NCBI GenBank assembly: GCA_947451205.1
Contig: CANFZL010000003.1
Coordinates: 1-38,417 of the forward strand
Direction of reading: 5' to 3'
Source: Comamonadaceae bacterium
Lineage (GTDB): Bacteria > Pseudomonadota > Gammaproteobacteria > Burkholderiales > Burkholderiaceae_C
Length of the DNA stretch: 38,417 nt
Positions 19,144 through 28,604 of this stretch are shown here, in pieces. Both the position numbers and the translations under genes were made by a program. Below the pieces are notes generated by a model. It did no database searches. It had not been told where the DNA came from and saw only the letters and a list, made by a program, of their open reading frames with translations. Each line of letters begins with the position of its first letter. Positions within the stretch are counted from its first letter, which is position 1.

Positions 19144-20136
19144 TCAATCCAACTTGGCCCCTGAAGCCTTGACGACCGCGGCCCAGCGCTTGACTTCAGC
19201 GCTCACGAAACTGCCAAACTGCGTCGGGGTGAGGCCCCCAAAATCTGCACCATTCGCGGCCCAGACAGCTTTCAACTCGGGCGTGACACTCGCACGGTTC
19301 AACTCTTCAACAATTTTGGCTTGCACATCGGTTGGCGTGCCTTTGGGTGCCCACATGCCATACCAAGTCGTGACTGTGTACTCCGGAAAACCCAATTCAG
19401 CAGCGCAGGGCACATCAGGAAAAGCCGCATTGCGTTTGTTGCCAGAGACCATCAGCGCCTTGATGCGACCACCCTTGATGTGGCCGGCAGACGAACCCAA
19501 ACCATCGAACATCATATCAACGGTGCCGGCCATCAGATCCTGCAAAGCTGGCCCTGCGCCGCGGTAAGGAATGTGGGTGATAAAGGTGTGGCTTTGTTGC
19601 TTGAAAAGCTCGCCGGCCAAATGATGTGATGTGCCGGCGCCAGCGGATCCGTAGTTATATTTACCCGGCGATTTACGCACCAGAGCCAGAAAATCCTTGA
19701 AGTTACCCGGCAGATTTTTCGGATTCACGACAAGCACCTGCGGCACGTTGGCCAGAAGTGACAAGGGTACAAAATCTTTTTCAATATCGTAATCAAGCTT
19801 GGGGTACATCGACGGTGCAATGGCATGGTGCACAGCGCCCATGAACAGGGTGTAACCATCCGGCACCGCCTTGGCAGCAATACCGGCACCCAGCGTACCG
19901 CCAGCGCCGCCGCGGTTGTCGATGATCAATTGCTTTCCTGTGAGCTTGGCGAATTGCGCTGACAAAGGCCGTGCGAAAGCGTCCGTCCCCCCCCCCGCGG
20001 GAAAGGGCACGATCACCGTGATAGGTCGGCTAGGCCAAGCTGACTGGGCTTGACTGCCCAAAGAGATACCAACTGCACCAGCGGCGGCCGCTCGCAACAC
20101 ATCGCGGCGGGTCGCGTTCAGTTGAAAATTATTCAT
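19144..20136 (-). CDS. Bug/TctC-family extracytoplasmic solute receptor
   Basis: Signal-like RRDVLRAAAAGAVGISLGSQAQSAWPSRPITVIVPFPAGGGTDAFARP; typical Bug fold sequence. Confidence 0.93.
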   Translation of the reverse strand: MNNFQLNATRRDVLRAAAAGAVGISLGSQAQSAWPSRPITVIVPFPAGGGTDAFARPLSAQFAKLTGKQLIIDNRGGAGGTLGAGIAAKAVPDGYTLFMGAVHHAIAPSMYPKLDYDIEKDFVPLSLLANVPQVLVVNPKNLPGNFKDFLALVRKSPGKYNYGSAGAGTSHHLAGELFKQQSHTFITHIPYRGAGPALQDLMAGTVDMMFDGLGSSAGHIKGGRIKALMVSGNKRNAAFPDVPCAAELGFPEYTVTTWYGMWAPKGTPTDVQAKIVEELNRASVTPELKAVWAANGADFGGLTPTQFGSFVSAEVKRWAAVVKASGAKLD

Positions 20137-20218
20137 GGGGTGTCTCCTGTTGTTATATAAAAGGCAGGGTATTGTTGCGCCGTCTCAAGGGTCTCACACG
20201 GACCCGTGTCGAGCACGC

Positions 20219-21721
20219 TCAAATATACAAATCTTCGACCTTGGGTGATACGGGGATTTTCCCCTGTGCCAGCAAGCCCCTGTATTTATCGAGACGCTTC
20301 AAGTCATACAAGTAGTTGACCATCAGCCCATACGACTGCTTCAGTCCCTTGGTCGACATATCGCCAGCCCAGTTCAGTCGCTCGACACGGGCACCATTAC
20401 CCAAATGAAAACGCGCCACCGGATCCAGTGGGCGGCCATTGTCAAACTGCCGCCCCAGATAGTCGGCGGCACAGTGCATCAACACACGCCGCACTGGGGA
20501 TTTTTCGTCCAGCTGCGAAACCTTGTCAGCAGCAGCCAAAAAATCTGAGGCTGTGGCGGCTCCTTCTTGGCCCAAAGCAACGCCCAAAGTTTGGCGCTCT
20601 TTGTCATTGAGCTTATCTATCAAGACTCCAGCATGTTTGGCCAGCCAAGGACGAAAGCCCGGAATAGGAGAGAGGGTTGAAAAGACTTTTAAACGTGGAA
20701 ATTCGGCACGCAAGGTTTCCACCACACGCTTGATCAGCGAGTCGCCAAAACTGACACCACGCAAGCCTGTTTGGGTGTTGCTGATAGAGTAAAAAATAGC
20801 AGTGGTGGCTTTGCTGAGATCACTCGGCGCAGCCAACTCATCAAGCAGCGGGGTAATGGCACCGGCCAATTCATCAACCAGCGCGACCTCGACAAAAATC
20901 AGTGGCTCGTCGGGCAAACGGGGATGAAAAAATCCGTAGCAGCGTCGGTCACTGTCCAATCTATTTTTGACGTCGGCCCAGCTCTTGATAGCGTGTACCG
21001 CTTCGTACTTGATGAGTTTTTCAATCAGCGACGCCGGCGAGTCCCAACTGATGCGGCGCAGCTCCAGGAAAGCCACGTCAAACCAAGTCGAAAACAGGTT
21101 TTCCAATTCGGAATCCAGGGCTAACAAACGCTTTTCAGTTTTCAGGTGCGGCAACAACTCGGCCCGTAAATCAACCAAGAAACGCATCCCTTCAGGAAAC
21201 GCTGAAAAGCGCTGCAACAAGCGCGTGCGCGGTGACACAAACGCCCGCCGCAAACGAATTTCAGCCTGACCTTCTTCAGAGGTGCCGAGTGAGGCTTCGT
21301 AGTGGTCGCGGGCCGCCTGCACTTTCTCAGCATTCGGGGCGAACTGCTCGCTCATCAGCAACCAGGCGTCGCGCCGTTGCTCGGGTGTGGCACTGGCGTA
21401 CCAAGTGGCGATGTTGCGGGCACGCCTGCCGCCCTCCACTTCACTGACTTGCTTGTCAATCACAGACTGTAATTCAAGCAAAGTGCGGCGCAAAACGCGC
21501 GGTGACAAGGCTTCTTCCTTGTGCTTCAACACCGCACCCAGGCGCTCACGCGTGCTACGGCCGTTGGCTTTTTTCGGCTCTGTGACAGCCGCCGCAGACA
21601 CACCGGCAACAGCTGGACGAGATACTTTGGTCGGCGTTGTGGCGGCTGCATCATTGCGCTTGAATTGCAATCCCTTGCTGACAGACTGGACGCTGCGTAG
21701 CAGCCATTCGGTTGAGTTCAT
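20219..21721 (-). CDS. matA: malonyl-CoA decarboxylase
   Basis: 500 aa; FFHPRLPDEPLIFVEVAL, FYSISNTQTGLRGVSFGDSLIKRV, FHLGNGARVERLNW are typical of MCD. Confidence 0.93.
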   Translation of the reverse strand: MNSTEWLLRSVQSVSKGLQFKRNDAAATTPTKVSRPAVAGVSAAAVTEPKKANGRSTRERLGAVLKHKEEALSPRVLRRTLLELQSVIDKQVSEVEGGRRARNIATWYASATPEQRRDAWLLMSEQFAPNAEKVQAARDHYEASLGTSEEGQAEIRLRRAFVSPRTRLLQRFSAFPEGMRFLVDLRAELLPHLKTEKRLLALDSELENLFSTWFDVAFLELRRISWDSPASLIEKLIKYEAVHAIKSWADVKNRLDSDRRCYGFFHPRLPDEPLIFVEVALVDELAGAITPLLDELAAPSDLSKATTAIFYSISNTQTGLRGVSFGDSLIKRVVETLRAEFPRLKVFSTLSPIPGFRPWLAKHAGVLIDKLNDKERQTLGVALGQEGAATASDFLAAADKVSQLDEKSPVRRVLMHCAADYLGRQFDNGRPLDPVARFHLGNGARVERLNWAGDMSTKGLKQSYGLMVNYLYDLKRLDKYRGLLAQGKIPVSPKVEDLYI

Positions 21722-22389
21722 GCTGCCACCCGGCTCTTTGTTTGATGACGTGAAAGATCCCGCAAGGCGTCGCGTTGACGCGTCAGATGCGTGCGCATGG
21801 CGGCCTCGGCGCCTGCGCTGTCACGACTCATCAACGCCGCATAGACCGACAAATGTTCCGACAAACTTTGATTTAACCGTCCCGGCGCATGCAACTGCTG
21901 CAGGCGTGCCAGCTTGAGAATTTTCCGCAGATCTGAGATAGCTTGCGCCAGCCAGCGGTTATTGGCCAGCATGATGATGGCCTCGTGAATCTGCAGATTG
22001 GTCGCGTAATAGTCTTGAATACGACCGTCGTCCGCATGTCCTTGCAACCTGTCATGTAAAGTTTTTAAGGCGGCTAAGTCAGCATCACTGGCGTTACTCG
22101 CCGCCTCGTAAGCGCATCGTCCTTCCAGCAACGCGATCACGGGAAAAATGTCATCCAAATCCTGCTCCGTGACTTCGCTGACGAAACATCCACGCCGTGG
22201 TTCATGTCGCAGCAGTCCTTCAGCGGTCAAAACCTTCAAGGCTTCACGCAAAGGGGTGCGTGAAATTTTTAGACTTTCACACAGCGCCACTTCATCGACA
22301 AAACTGCCGGGCAGCAAGACGCCGGAAAAAATCTGTTCCCGCAGCGTGACGGCAACTTCCTGGTGCAAGGACTTCTGGACAAGGCGCAT
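21718..22389 (-). CDS. matR: GntR-family (FadR/FCD-type) regulator, likely malonate regulator
   Basis: N-terminal wHTH (LCESLKISRTPLREALKVLTAEGLL) and FCD-like C-terminal half; overlaps matA start by 4 bp. Confidence 0.85.
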   Translation of the reverse strand: MRLVQKSLHQEVAVTLREQIFSGVLLPGSFVDEVALCESLKISRTPLREALKVLTAEGLLRHEPRRGCFVSEVTEQDLDDIFPVIALLEGRCAYEAASNASDADLAALKTLHDRLQGHADDGRIQDYYATNLQIHEAIIMLANNRWLAQAISDLRKILKLARLQQLHAPGRLNQSLSEHLSVYAALMSRDSAGAEAAMRTHLTRQRDALRDLSRHQTKSRVAA

Positions 22390-22431
22390 GTTTTCAAGAC
22401 CTTAAAAAGGAAGGGAAACTGGTGTGATTCG

Positions 22432-22449
22432 ATAATTACAGGTAATTAT
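22432..22449. promoter_or_regulatory. inverted repeat ATAATTAC-AG-GTAATTAT, candidate operator of the mat operon
   Basis: Perfect 8-bp arms with a 2-nt spacer, 43 bp upstream of the matR start. Confidence 0.6.
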
Positions 22450-22611
22450 GAAATCCCAAGCCAATCCAAGCAAGCAGAACCAGTGCTTAAAAGTTGGCAA
22501 AAGACGACATATGAGGTTAAACCCCTAGTGAACCCCCTTGCGTCCGTTTTCGTCACAAGGGCAAGGAAGTGACGGATCTGCAAAGAGTCCAAACCGCGTC
22601 CAAGACTTCGT

Positions 22612-23418
22612 TCAAACCTTCTTAGAAGCCCAGACCCACAAGCAAACACCGGCAGCAATCATTGGCAGACAAAGCCATTGCCCCATGCTCATGCCGAGCG
22701 CGAGGATGCCGAGGAAGTCATCCGGCTCGCGGAAAAACTCCGCGACAAAGCGCAGCAACCCGTAGCCAACCAAAAAAGCAGCCGAGACTTCGCCCATCTT
22801 GCGTGGCTTTCGGGCATACAGCCAGAGCAACACAAAGAGCAGCAACCCTTCCAGCAAGAACTGATACACCTGCGATGGATGGCGTGGTTGCAGCGTCCCG
22901 CTATGCTTGAACACCATGCCCCATGGCAAGTCTGGACTACTGATACGACCCCACAACTCACCGTTGATGAAGTTACCCACTCGACCCGCAGCCAGACCGG
23001 TCGGAACGCACGGCGCAATCAAGTCCATCACCTGCAACCATGGTTTGTGGCGAGTCCGGGCAAACCAAATTTGCGACACCAGCACGCCCAGCATGCCGCC
23101 ATGAAAACTCATGCCACCCTGCCACACAGCCAGTATTTCCAGCGGATGCGCAAGGTAGTAGTCAGGCTTATAAAAAAGGCAATAGCCGATGCGCCCACCC
23201 AGCACCACGCCAACAACACCAAGAAACAAAATATCTTCAATGTCGCGCCTGTTCCAAGCGGCAATACCCGTCATCGCAACATAAGGTTGGTGCCGCAAAC
23301 GCAAATTTGCCAGCCACAAAAACAAGCCAAAGGCGGCCAGATACGTCAAGCCATACCAATGAATGGCCAAAGGCCCGAGTTGCAGGGCGACGGGATCAAT
23401 TTCGGGGTGAATTAGCAT
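22612..23418 (-). CDS. lgt: prolipoprotein diacylglyceryl transferase
   Basis: [35 protein letters not shown] and [14 protein letters not shown] Lgt signature. Confidence 0.96.
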   Translation of the reverse strand: MLIHPEIDPVALQLGPLAIHWYGLTYLAAFGLFLWLANLRLRHQPYVAMTGIAAWNRRDIEDILFLGVVGVVLGGRIGYCLFYKPDYYLAHPLEILAVWQGGMSFHGGMLGVLVSQIWFARTRHKPWLQVMDLIAPCVPTGLAAGRVGNFINGELWGRISSPDLPWGMVFKHSGTLQPRHPSQVYQFLLEGLLLFVLLWLYARKPRKMGEVSAAFLVGYGLLRFVAEFFREPDDFLGILALGMSMGQWLCLPMIAAGVCLWVWASKKV

Positions 23419-23582
23419 CGTCGCATTGTGCCAGCGCAGGCTTTAAGGTCAGCGCTGGCAGCGGCAATCGACTACGCGCGCCACTCAAGACGCAGCTTGG
23501 CGTCGTAGAATTCAAAAATTGCTTTGGAAAAGCCTCGAAAAAGCCCCGGAACATCCGCAACTCAACCCTACAAAGAGACCTC

Positions 23583-25289
23583 ATGACGCAAAACACGATG
23601 CCCGAAGGCGACGCTATCAACCGCCGCAGCCGCAACATCACTGAAGGCACCGCGCGCGCGCCAAATCGCTCGATGTACTACGCCATGGGTTACGAAGCAG
23701 AAGACTTCAAAAAACCAATGGTCGGCGTGGCCAACGGTCACAGCACCATCACCCCTTGCAACAGCGGTCTGCAAAAATTGGCCGACGCAGCGATCAACGC
23801 GATTGAAGAAGCCGGCGGCAACGCGCAAGTGTTTGGCACGCCCACCATCTCTGATGGCATGGCCATGGGCACCGAGGGCATGAAGTACTCGCTGGTCAGC
23901 CGCGAAGTGATCTCAGACTGCATCGAGACCTGCGTGCAAGGCCAGTGGATGGACGGCGTGCTGGTCATCGGCGGCTGCGACAAGAACATGCCAGGCGGCT
24001 TGATGGGTATGTTGCGCGCCAACGTACCGTCTATTTATGTCTATGGCGGCACGATTTTGCCGGGCCACTACAAGGGCCAAGACCTGAACATCGTCAGCGT
24101 TTTTGAAGCTGTGGGTGAGCACTCGGCTGGCCGCATGAGCGACGAAGATTTGCTGCAAATCGAGCGCCGTGCGGTTCCCGGCCCCGGCAGCTGCGGTGGC
24201 ATGTACACGGCCAACACCATGTCCAGCGCGTTTGAAGCACTGGGTATCTCCCTGCCCTACTCGTCGACCATGGCCAATCCGCATGACGAGAAAACCAACT
24301 CAGCCAAAGAGTCGGCCAAGGTACTGATCGAGGCCATCAAAAAGAACCTCAAGCCGCGCGACATCGTCACCAAGCAAGCCATTGAAAACGCAGTGGCAGT
24401 GATCATGGCCACCGGTGGCTCCACCAACGCCGTGCTACATTTTCTGGCAATTGCCCACACCGCCGGCGTCGAGTGGACGATTGACGACTTTGAGCGCATT
24501 CGCCAAAAGACACCCGTGCTGTGCGACCTGAAGCCCAGCGGTAAATACCTCGCCGTTGATTTGCACCGGGCTGGCGGTATTCCGCAAGTCATGAAAACAC
24601 TGTTGGCCGCCGGTCTGCTGAATGGCGACTGCATCACCATCACCGGCCAAACCATCGCCGAAGTTTTGAAAGATGTGCCGGATGTGCCGCGCGCCGACCA
24701 AGACGTGATTCGCCCCATCAACAACCCGATGTACGCACAAGGTCACTTGGCCGTGCTCAAGGGCAACTTGTCGCCAGAAGGCTGCGTGGCCAAAATCACC
24801 GGCCTGAAAAACCCGGTCATGACCGGCCCGGCCCGCGTCTTTGACGACGAACAAACCGCCATGACCGCCATCCTCGGCGGCAAGATCAAGGCCGGCGACG
24901 TGATGGTGCTGCGGTACCTCGGCCCCAAAGGTGGCCCTGGCATGCCCGAAATGCTGGCACCCACAGGTGCGTTGGTGGGTGCTGGCTTGGGCGAAAGTGT
25001 CGGCCTCATCACCGATGGCCGCTTCTCTGGCGGCACTTGGGGCATGGTCGTAGGGCATGTGGCGCCAGAAGCGGCAGCGGGTGGCAACATCGCGTTCATC
25101 CAGGAAAACGACTCCATCACCATCGACGCAAAACAGTTGCTGCTGCAACTCAACATCAGCGACGAAGCACTGGCCGCCCGGAAAGTCGGCTGGACAGCCC
25201 CGCTGCCACGCTACACGCGCGGCGTGCAAGCCAAGTTCGCCTTCAACGCCTCCAGCGCTAGCAAAGGCGCTGTGCTTGACGACTATTGA
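23583..25289 (+). CDS. ilvD: dihydroxy-acid dehydratase
   Basis: ORF from 23040 is over-extended; ATG at 23583 gives [67 protein letters not shown]. Confidence 0.96.
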   Translation: MTQNTMPEGDAINRRSRNITEGTARAPNRSMYYAMGYEAEDFKKPMVGVANGHSTITPCNSGLQKLADAAINAIEEAGGNAQVFGTPTISDGMAMGTEGMKYSLVSREVISDCIETCVQGQWMDGVLVIGGCDKNMPGGLMGMLRANVPSIYVYGGTILPGHYKGQDLNIVSVFEAVGEHSAGRMSDEDLLQIERRAVPGPGSCGGMYTANTMSSAFEALGISLPYSSTMANPHDEKTNSAKESAKVLIEAIKKNLKPRDIVTKQAIENAVAVIMATGGSTNAVLHFLAIAHTAGVEWTIDDFERIRQKTPVLCDLKPSGKYLAVDLHRAGGIPQVMKTLLAAGLLNGDCITITGQTIAEVLKDVPDVPRADQDVIRPINNPMYAQGHLAVLKGNLSPEGCVAKITGLKNPVMTGPARVFDDEQTAMTAILGGKIKAGDVMVLRYLGPKGGPGMPEMLAPTGALVGAGLGESVGLITDGRFSGGTWGMVVGHVAPEAAAGGNIAFIQENDSITIDAKQLLLQLNISDEALAARKVGWTAPLPRYTRGVQAKFAFNASSASKGAVLDDY

Positions 25290-25363
25290 GGTCAATACCC
25301 GACCCGACTCACGTTGAAGCCAAAGCCCTTAAACTGAGCTCTACTCTCACCAAAAAATTAACC

Positions 25364-25678
25364 ATGAAACATTCTTTCCTACTCATCCCTACATTGCTCG
25401 CAGGCTTGGCCGCATCCGCACCCGCCTTGGCTGATATGCAATTGGCCACCTCCAAAAACTGCATGGCTTGTCACGCAGCAGCCGTCAAACTGGTCGGCCC
25501 TTCATTCAAAGCTGTTGCTGAGAAATACGCTGGCCAAAAAGACGCAGTAGACAAGCTCGCCGTCAAAATCATCAAAGGCGGCTCAGGCGTCTGGGGCCCC
25601 GTGCCCATGCCGGCCAATGCACAGGTTTCACCAGATGAAGCCAAAAAATTGGCCACTTGGATTCTGGCGACAAAATAA
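25364..25678 (+). CDS. small class I cytochrome c (c551/c552-like)
   Basis: Signal peptide MKHSFLLIPTLLAGLAASAPALA, CMACH heme site, GPVPMPAN Met ligand loop. Confidence 0.92.
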   Translation: MKHSFLLIPTLLAGLAASAPALADMQLATSKNCMACHAAAVKLVGPSFKAVAEKYAGQKDAVDKLAVKIIKGGSGVWGPVPMPANAQVSPDEAKKLATWILATK

Positions 25679-25694
25679 ACTTTCAGCGCTCGTC

Positions 25695-25736
25695 AAAAAG
25701 CCCGCTGACTCCAATTGGAGTCAGCGGGCTTTTTTT
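25695..25736. terminator. bidirectional Rho-independent terminator between cytochrome c and acs
   Basis: 40-bp perfect palindrome AAAAAGCCCGCTGACTCCAATTGGAGTCAGCGGGCTTTTT with T runs for both directions. Confidence 0.93.
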
Positions 25737-25768
25737 GGGTCCCGCATGATGCGGGCGCCCTAACCAGA

Positions 25769-27766
25769 TCAGCTCTTTTCAGACAGCTGATCCAAAATCG
25801 CCGGGTTCTCCAGCGTAGACGTGTCCTGCGGGATGGTTTCGCCTTTGGCAATACCGCGCAGCAAGCGCCGCATGATCTTGCCACTGCGGGTTTTCGGCAG
25901 GTTGTCACCGAAACGAATTTCCTTCGGCTTGGCAATCGGGCCGATTTCTTTGCCGACCCAGTCACGCAGTTCTTTGGCAATGGCTTTGGCTTCCTCGCCA
26001 GTCGGGCGTGAGCGCTTGAGCACGACAAAGGCGACGATGGCCTCACCCGTCACGTCATCCGGGCGACCGACCACGGCGGCTTCGGCCACCAAAGCGGAAT
26101 GGCTGACCAGTGCAGACTCGATCTCCATCGTGCCCATGCGGTGACCCGAGACGTTCAGCACGTCATCGATGCGGCCTGTGATGCGGAAATAGCCACGGTC
26201 TTCGCTGCGCACAGCGCCGTCGCCGGCGAGGTAATACGTGCCGCCCATTTCTGGTGGAAAGTAGCTTTTCTTGAAGCGCTCGGGGTCGTTCCAGATGGTG
26301 CGGATCATGGACGGCCAAGGGCGTTTGATGACCAGCAGGCCACCCGAACCATTCGGCACGTCGCCCCCCACTTCGTCGACGATGGCTGCCATGATGCCAG
26401 GCAGTGGCAGCGTGCAGCTACCGGGCACCAGGGGCGTGGCGCCTGGTAGCGGCGTGATCACGTGACCACCGGTTTCAGTTTGCCAGAAGGTGTCGACGAT
26501 CGGGCAACGCTCGCCGCCAACGTTTTTGTAGTACCACATCCAGGCTTCAGGATTGATAGGCTCACCGACCGACCCCAAGATGCGTAAGCTGCTCAAGTCG
26601 GAACTGCGGGGGTGGACTTTTTCGTCAGCTTCAGCGGCCTTGATGAGCGAGCGGATGGCGGTTGGTGCGGTGTAAAACACCGTGACTTTGTGGCGTTCGA
26701 TCATTTGCCAGAAGCGGCCGGCGTTAGGGAACGTCGGGATGCCTTCAAAAATGATTTGGGTGGCGCCTGCCGCCAGCGGGCCATAAGCCACGTAAGTGTG
26801 GCCAGTAATCCAGCCGATGTCGGCCGTGCACCAGAAGACATCGCTGGGCTTGATGTCGAAGGTCCAATCCATCGTCAGCTTGGCCCACAGCAAGTAGCCG
26901 CCGGTGCTGTGCTGCACGCCCTTAGGCTTGCCGGTGGAACCCGAGGTGTAGAGAATAAAAAGCGGGTGTTCCGCGCTGACGAACTCAGGCTCGCAAACGG
27001 CCGATTGATTCGCCATGACCTCATGCATCAGGCTGTCGCGACCGGCCACCATCGCGCAGGCTGTCGGCGTGCGCTGGTAAACAATGACGTTCTTGATCGA
27101 CTCGCAACCGCCCATGGCGATGCCATCGTCGACGATGGCTTTGAGGGGCAATTCTTTGCCGCCGCGCAGTTGGTAATTGGCCGTGATGACCGCCACGGCG
27201 CCAGCATCCTGAATACGCTCTTGCAGGCTTTTGGCAGAAAAACCCCCGAACACCACCGAGTGCGTCGCGCCGATACGGGCACAGGCTTGCATGGCCACCA
27301 CGCCTTCCACTGTCATCGGCATGTAGATGACGACGCGGTCACCTTTTTGGATGCCCATGGTCTTCAAGGCGTTAGCAAACTGGCAGACCTTGGCGTGCAA
27401 CTCTTTGTAAGTGACGTTGGTGACCTTGCCGTCGTCGCTCTCAAAGATGATGGCTTTTTGGTGTTCGGTGGGCGTGCCGAGGTGACGGTCTAAACAGTTG
27501 TAGGAGGCGTTCAGTTGGCCATCGGCAAACCATTTGTAAAAGGGTGCATCCGACTCGTCGAGGGTTTGCGTGAAAGGCTTTTTCCAGCTCAGGTTTTCGC
27601 GAGCCAGACGGGCCCAGAAACCTTCGTAATCGGTTGCAGCTTCTTGGCACAGCGCCTCGTACGCGGCCATACTTGAAATGCTGGCGGTTTTTGCGAGCAC
27701 TGGATCAGGGTTGAAAAATCGGTTCTCAATCAAAGTGGACTCGATGGCAGATTTCGTTGAACTCAT
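25769..27766 (-). CDS. acs: acetyl-CoA synthetase
   Basis: [34 protein letters not shown]; internal start [11 protein letters not shown] at 27766 preceded by AAGGAGA on the minus strand (ORF track extends to 27829). Confidence 0.95.
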   Translation of the reverse strand: MSSTKSAIESTLIENRFFNPDPVLAKTASISSMAAYEALCQEAATDYEGFWARLARENLSWKKPFTQTLDESDAPFYKWFADGQLNASYNCLDRHLGTPTEHQKAIIFESDDGKVTNVTYKELHAKVCQFANALKTMGIQKGDRVVIYMPMTVEGVVAMQACARIGATHSVVFGGFSAKSLQERIQDAGAVAVITANYQLRGGKELPLKAIVDDGIAMGGCESIKNVIVYQRTPTACAMVAGRDSLMHEVMANQSAVCEPEFVSAEHPLFILYTSGSTGKPKGVQHSTGGYLLWAKLTMDWTFDIKPSDVFWCTADIGWITGHTYVAYGPLAAGATQIIFEGIPTFPNAGRFWQMIERHKVTVFYTAPTAIRSLIKAAEADEKVHPRSSDLSSLRILGSVGEPINPEAWMWYYKNVGGERCPIVDTFWQTETGGHVITPLPGATPLVPGSCTLPLPGIMAAIVDEVGGDVPNGSGGLLVIKRPWPSMIRTIWNDPERFKKSYFPPEMGGTYYLAGDGAVRSEDRGYFRITGRIDDVLNVSGHRMGTMEIESALVSHSALVAEAAVVGRPDDVTGEAIVAFVVLKRSRPTGEEAKAIAKELRDWVGKEIGPIAKPKEIRFGDNLPKTRSGKIMRRLLRGIAKGETIPQDTSTLENPAILDQLSEKS

Positions 27767-27924
27767 GAGCTGTCTCCTTTTCTCTAACTTTTTTAAATAC
27801 CAACAGTTGCTGAATGTCGCGTCAGCCACTTACAAGCCACTGACTGTCTGCCATCTTACAAATCCCGGCGTTGACCAAGGCCGAAGTGAAACTCTTACAA
27901 TTTAGGGTTAATCAAAAAGGCCCT

Positions 27925-28524
27925 ATGTCAGACCCTAAGTTATTGCGATCTACACCGCTCCGACCCATTCCAAGCTTTATCTTTGCCAGCCGCTGGCTTC
28001 AGCTACCACTTTATGTAGGTCTGATTGCTGCGCAAGTTGTCTATGTATTTCACTTCCTGGTCGAGCTCAAACATTTGATAGAGGCTGTTTTTGGCAGTCC
28101 ATCAGCCCTGCAGGCTCTCATCAGCAGCATAGGCTACAAAACCGACGTAACGCTCACATCGCTCAATGAAACCGTCATCATGCTCGTGGTGCTGGGCTTG
28201 ATTGATGTTGTCATGATCTCCAATCTGTTGATCATGGTCATCGTTGGTGGCTACGAAACCTTTGTCAGCCGCATGAGGCTTGACGAACACCCCGATCAAC
28301 CGGAGTGGTTGAACCATGTCAATGCTTCTGTTCTGAAGGTCAAGCTGGCCACGGCCATCATTGGTATCAGCTCGATCCATTTGCTAAAAACCTTCATCAA
28401 TGCCGCCAACTACGACCTCAAGGTCTTGATGTGGCAAACCATCATTCACGTTGTCTTCCTGCTCAGCGCTTTGGCGATTGCGCTGACGGACAAGCTGATG
28501 GTCCGAAGCCGCGACGAGCACTGA
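27925..28524 (+). CDS. YqhA/UPF0114-family inner membrane protein
   Basis: [38 protein letters not shown], typical of YqhA-like proteins; ATG at 27925 (MSDPKLL) preferred over 27871. Confidence 0.88.
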   Translation: MSDPKLLRSTPLRPIPSFIFASRWLQLPLYVGLIAAQVVYVFHFLVELKHLIEAVFGSPSALQALISSIGYKTDVTLTSLNETVIMLVVLGLIDVVMISNLLIMVIVGGYETFVSRMRLDEHPDQPEWLNHVNASVLKVKLATAIIGISSIHLLKTFINAANYDLKVLMWQTIIHVVFLLSALAIALTDKLMVRSRDEH

Positions 28525-28604
28525 GTCCCTGTAATGCGGCGAGGGTGTTCGCAGAACATAGAATGTCAGGCTGTTAACCTTTTGAATTAACTTCCCCTAC
28601 GCCG

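Noticed and set aside
20196-20209. ACACGG-AC-CCGTGT inverted repeat between matA and the Bug gene
   Set aside because: Six-bp arms with a 2-nt loop and no T run; could be chance in GC-rich DNA.
22552-22576. CGTCAC...GTGACG inverted repeat downstream of lgt
   Set aside because: Short 6-bp arms and no T run on the lgt strand, so not supported as a terminator.
22446-22658. 70-aa minus-strand ORF between matR and lgt
   Set aside because: Overlaps the lgt 3' end, with no family resemblance I recognise.
23040-23582. N-terminal extension of the ilvD ORF in the track
   Set aside because: Runs antisense through lgt and lacks DHAD homology; ATG at 23583 matches the expected N-terminus.
24435-25295. 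286-aa minus-strand ORF antisense to ilvD
   Set aside because: Overlaps conserved ilvD; composition looks like antisense translation.
26612-27493. 293-aa plus-strand ORF antisense to acs
   Set aside because: Overlaps conserved acs; no recognisable motif.
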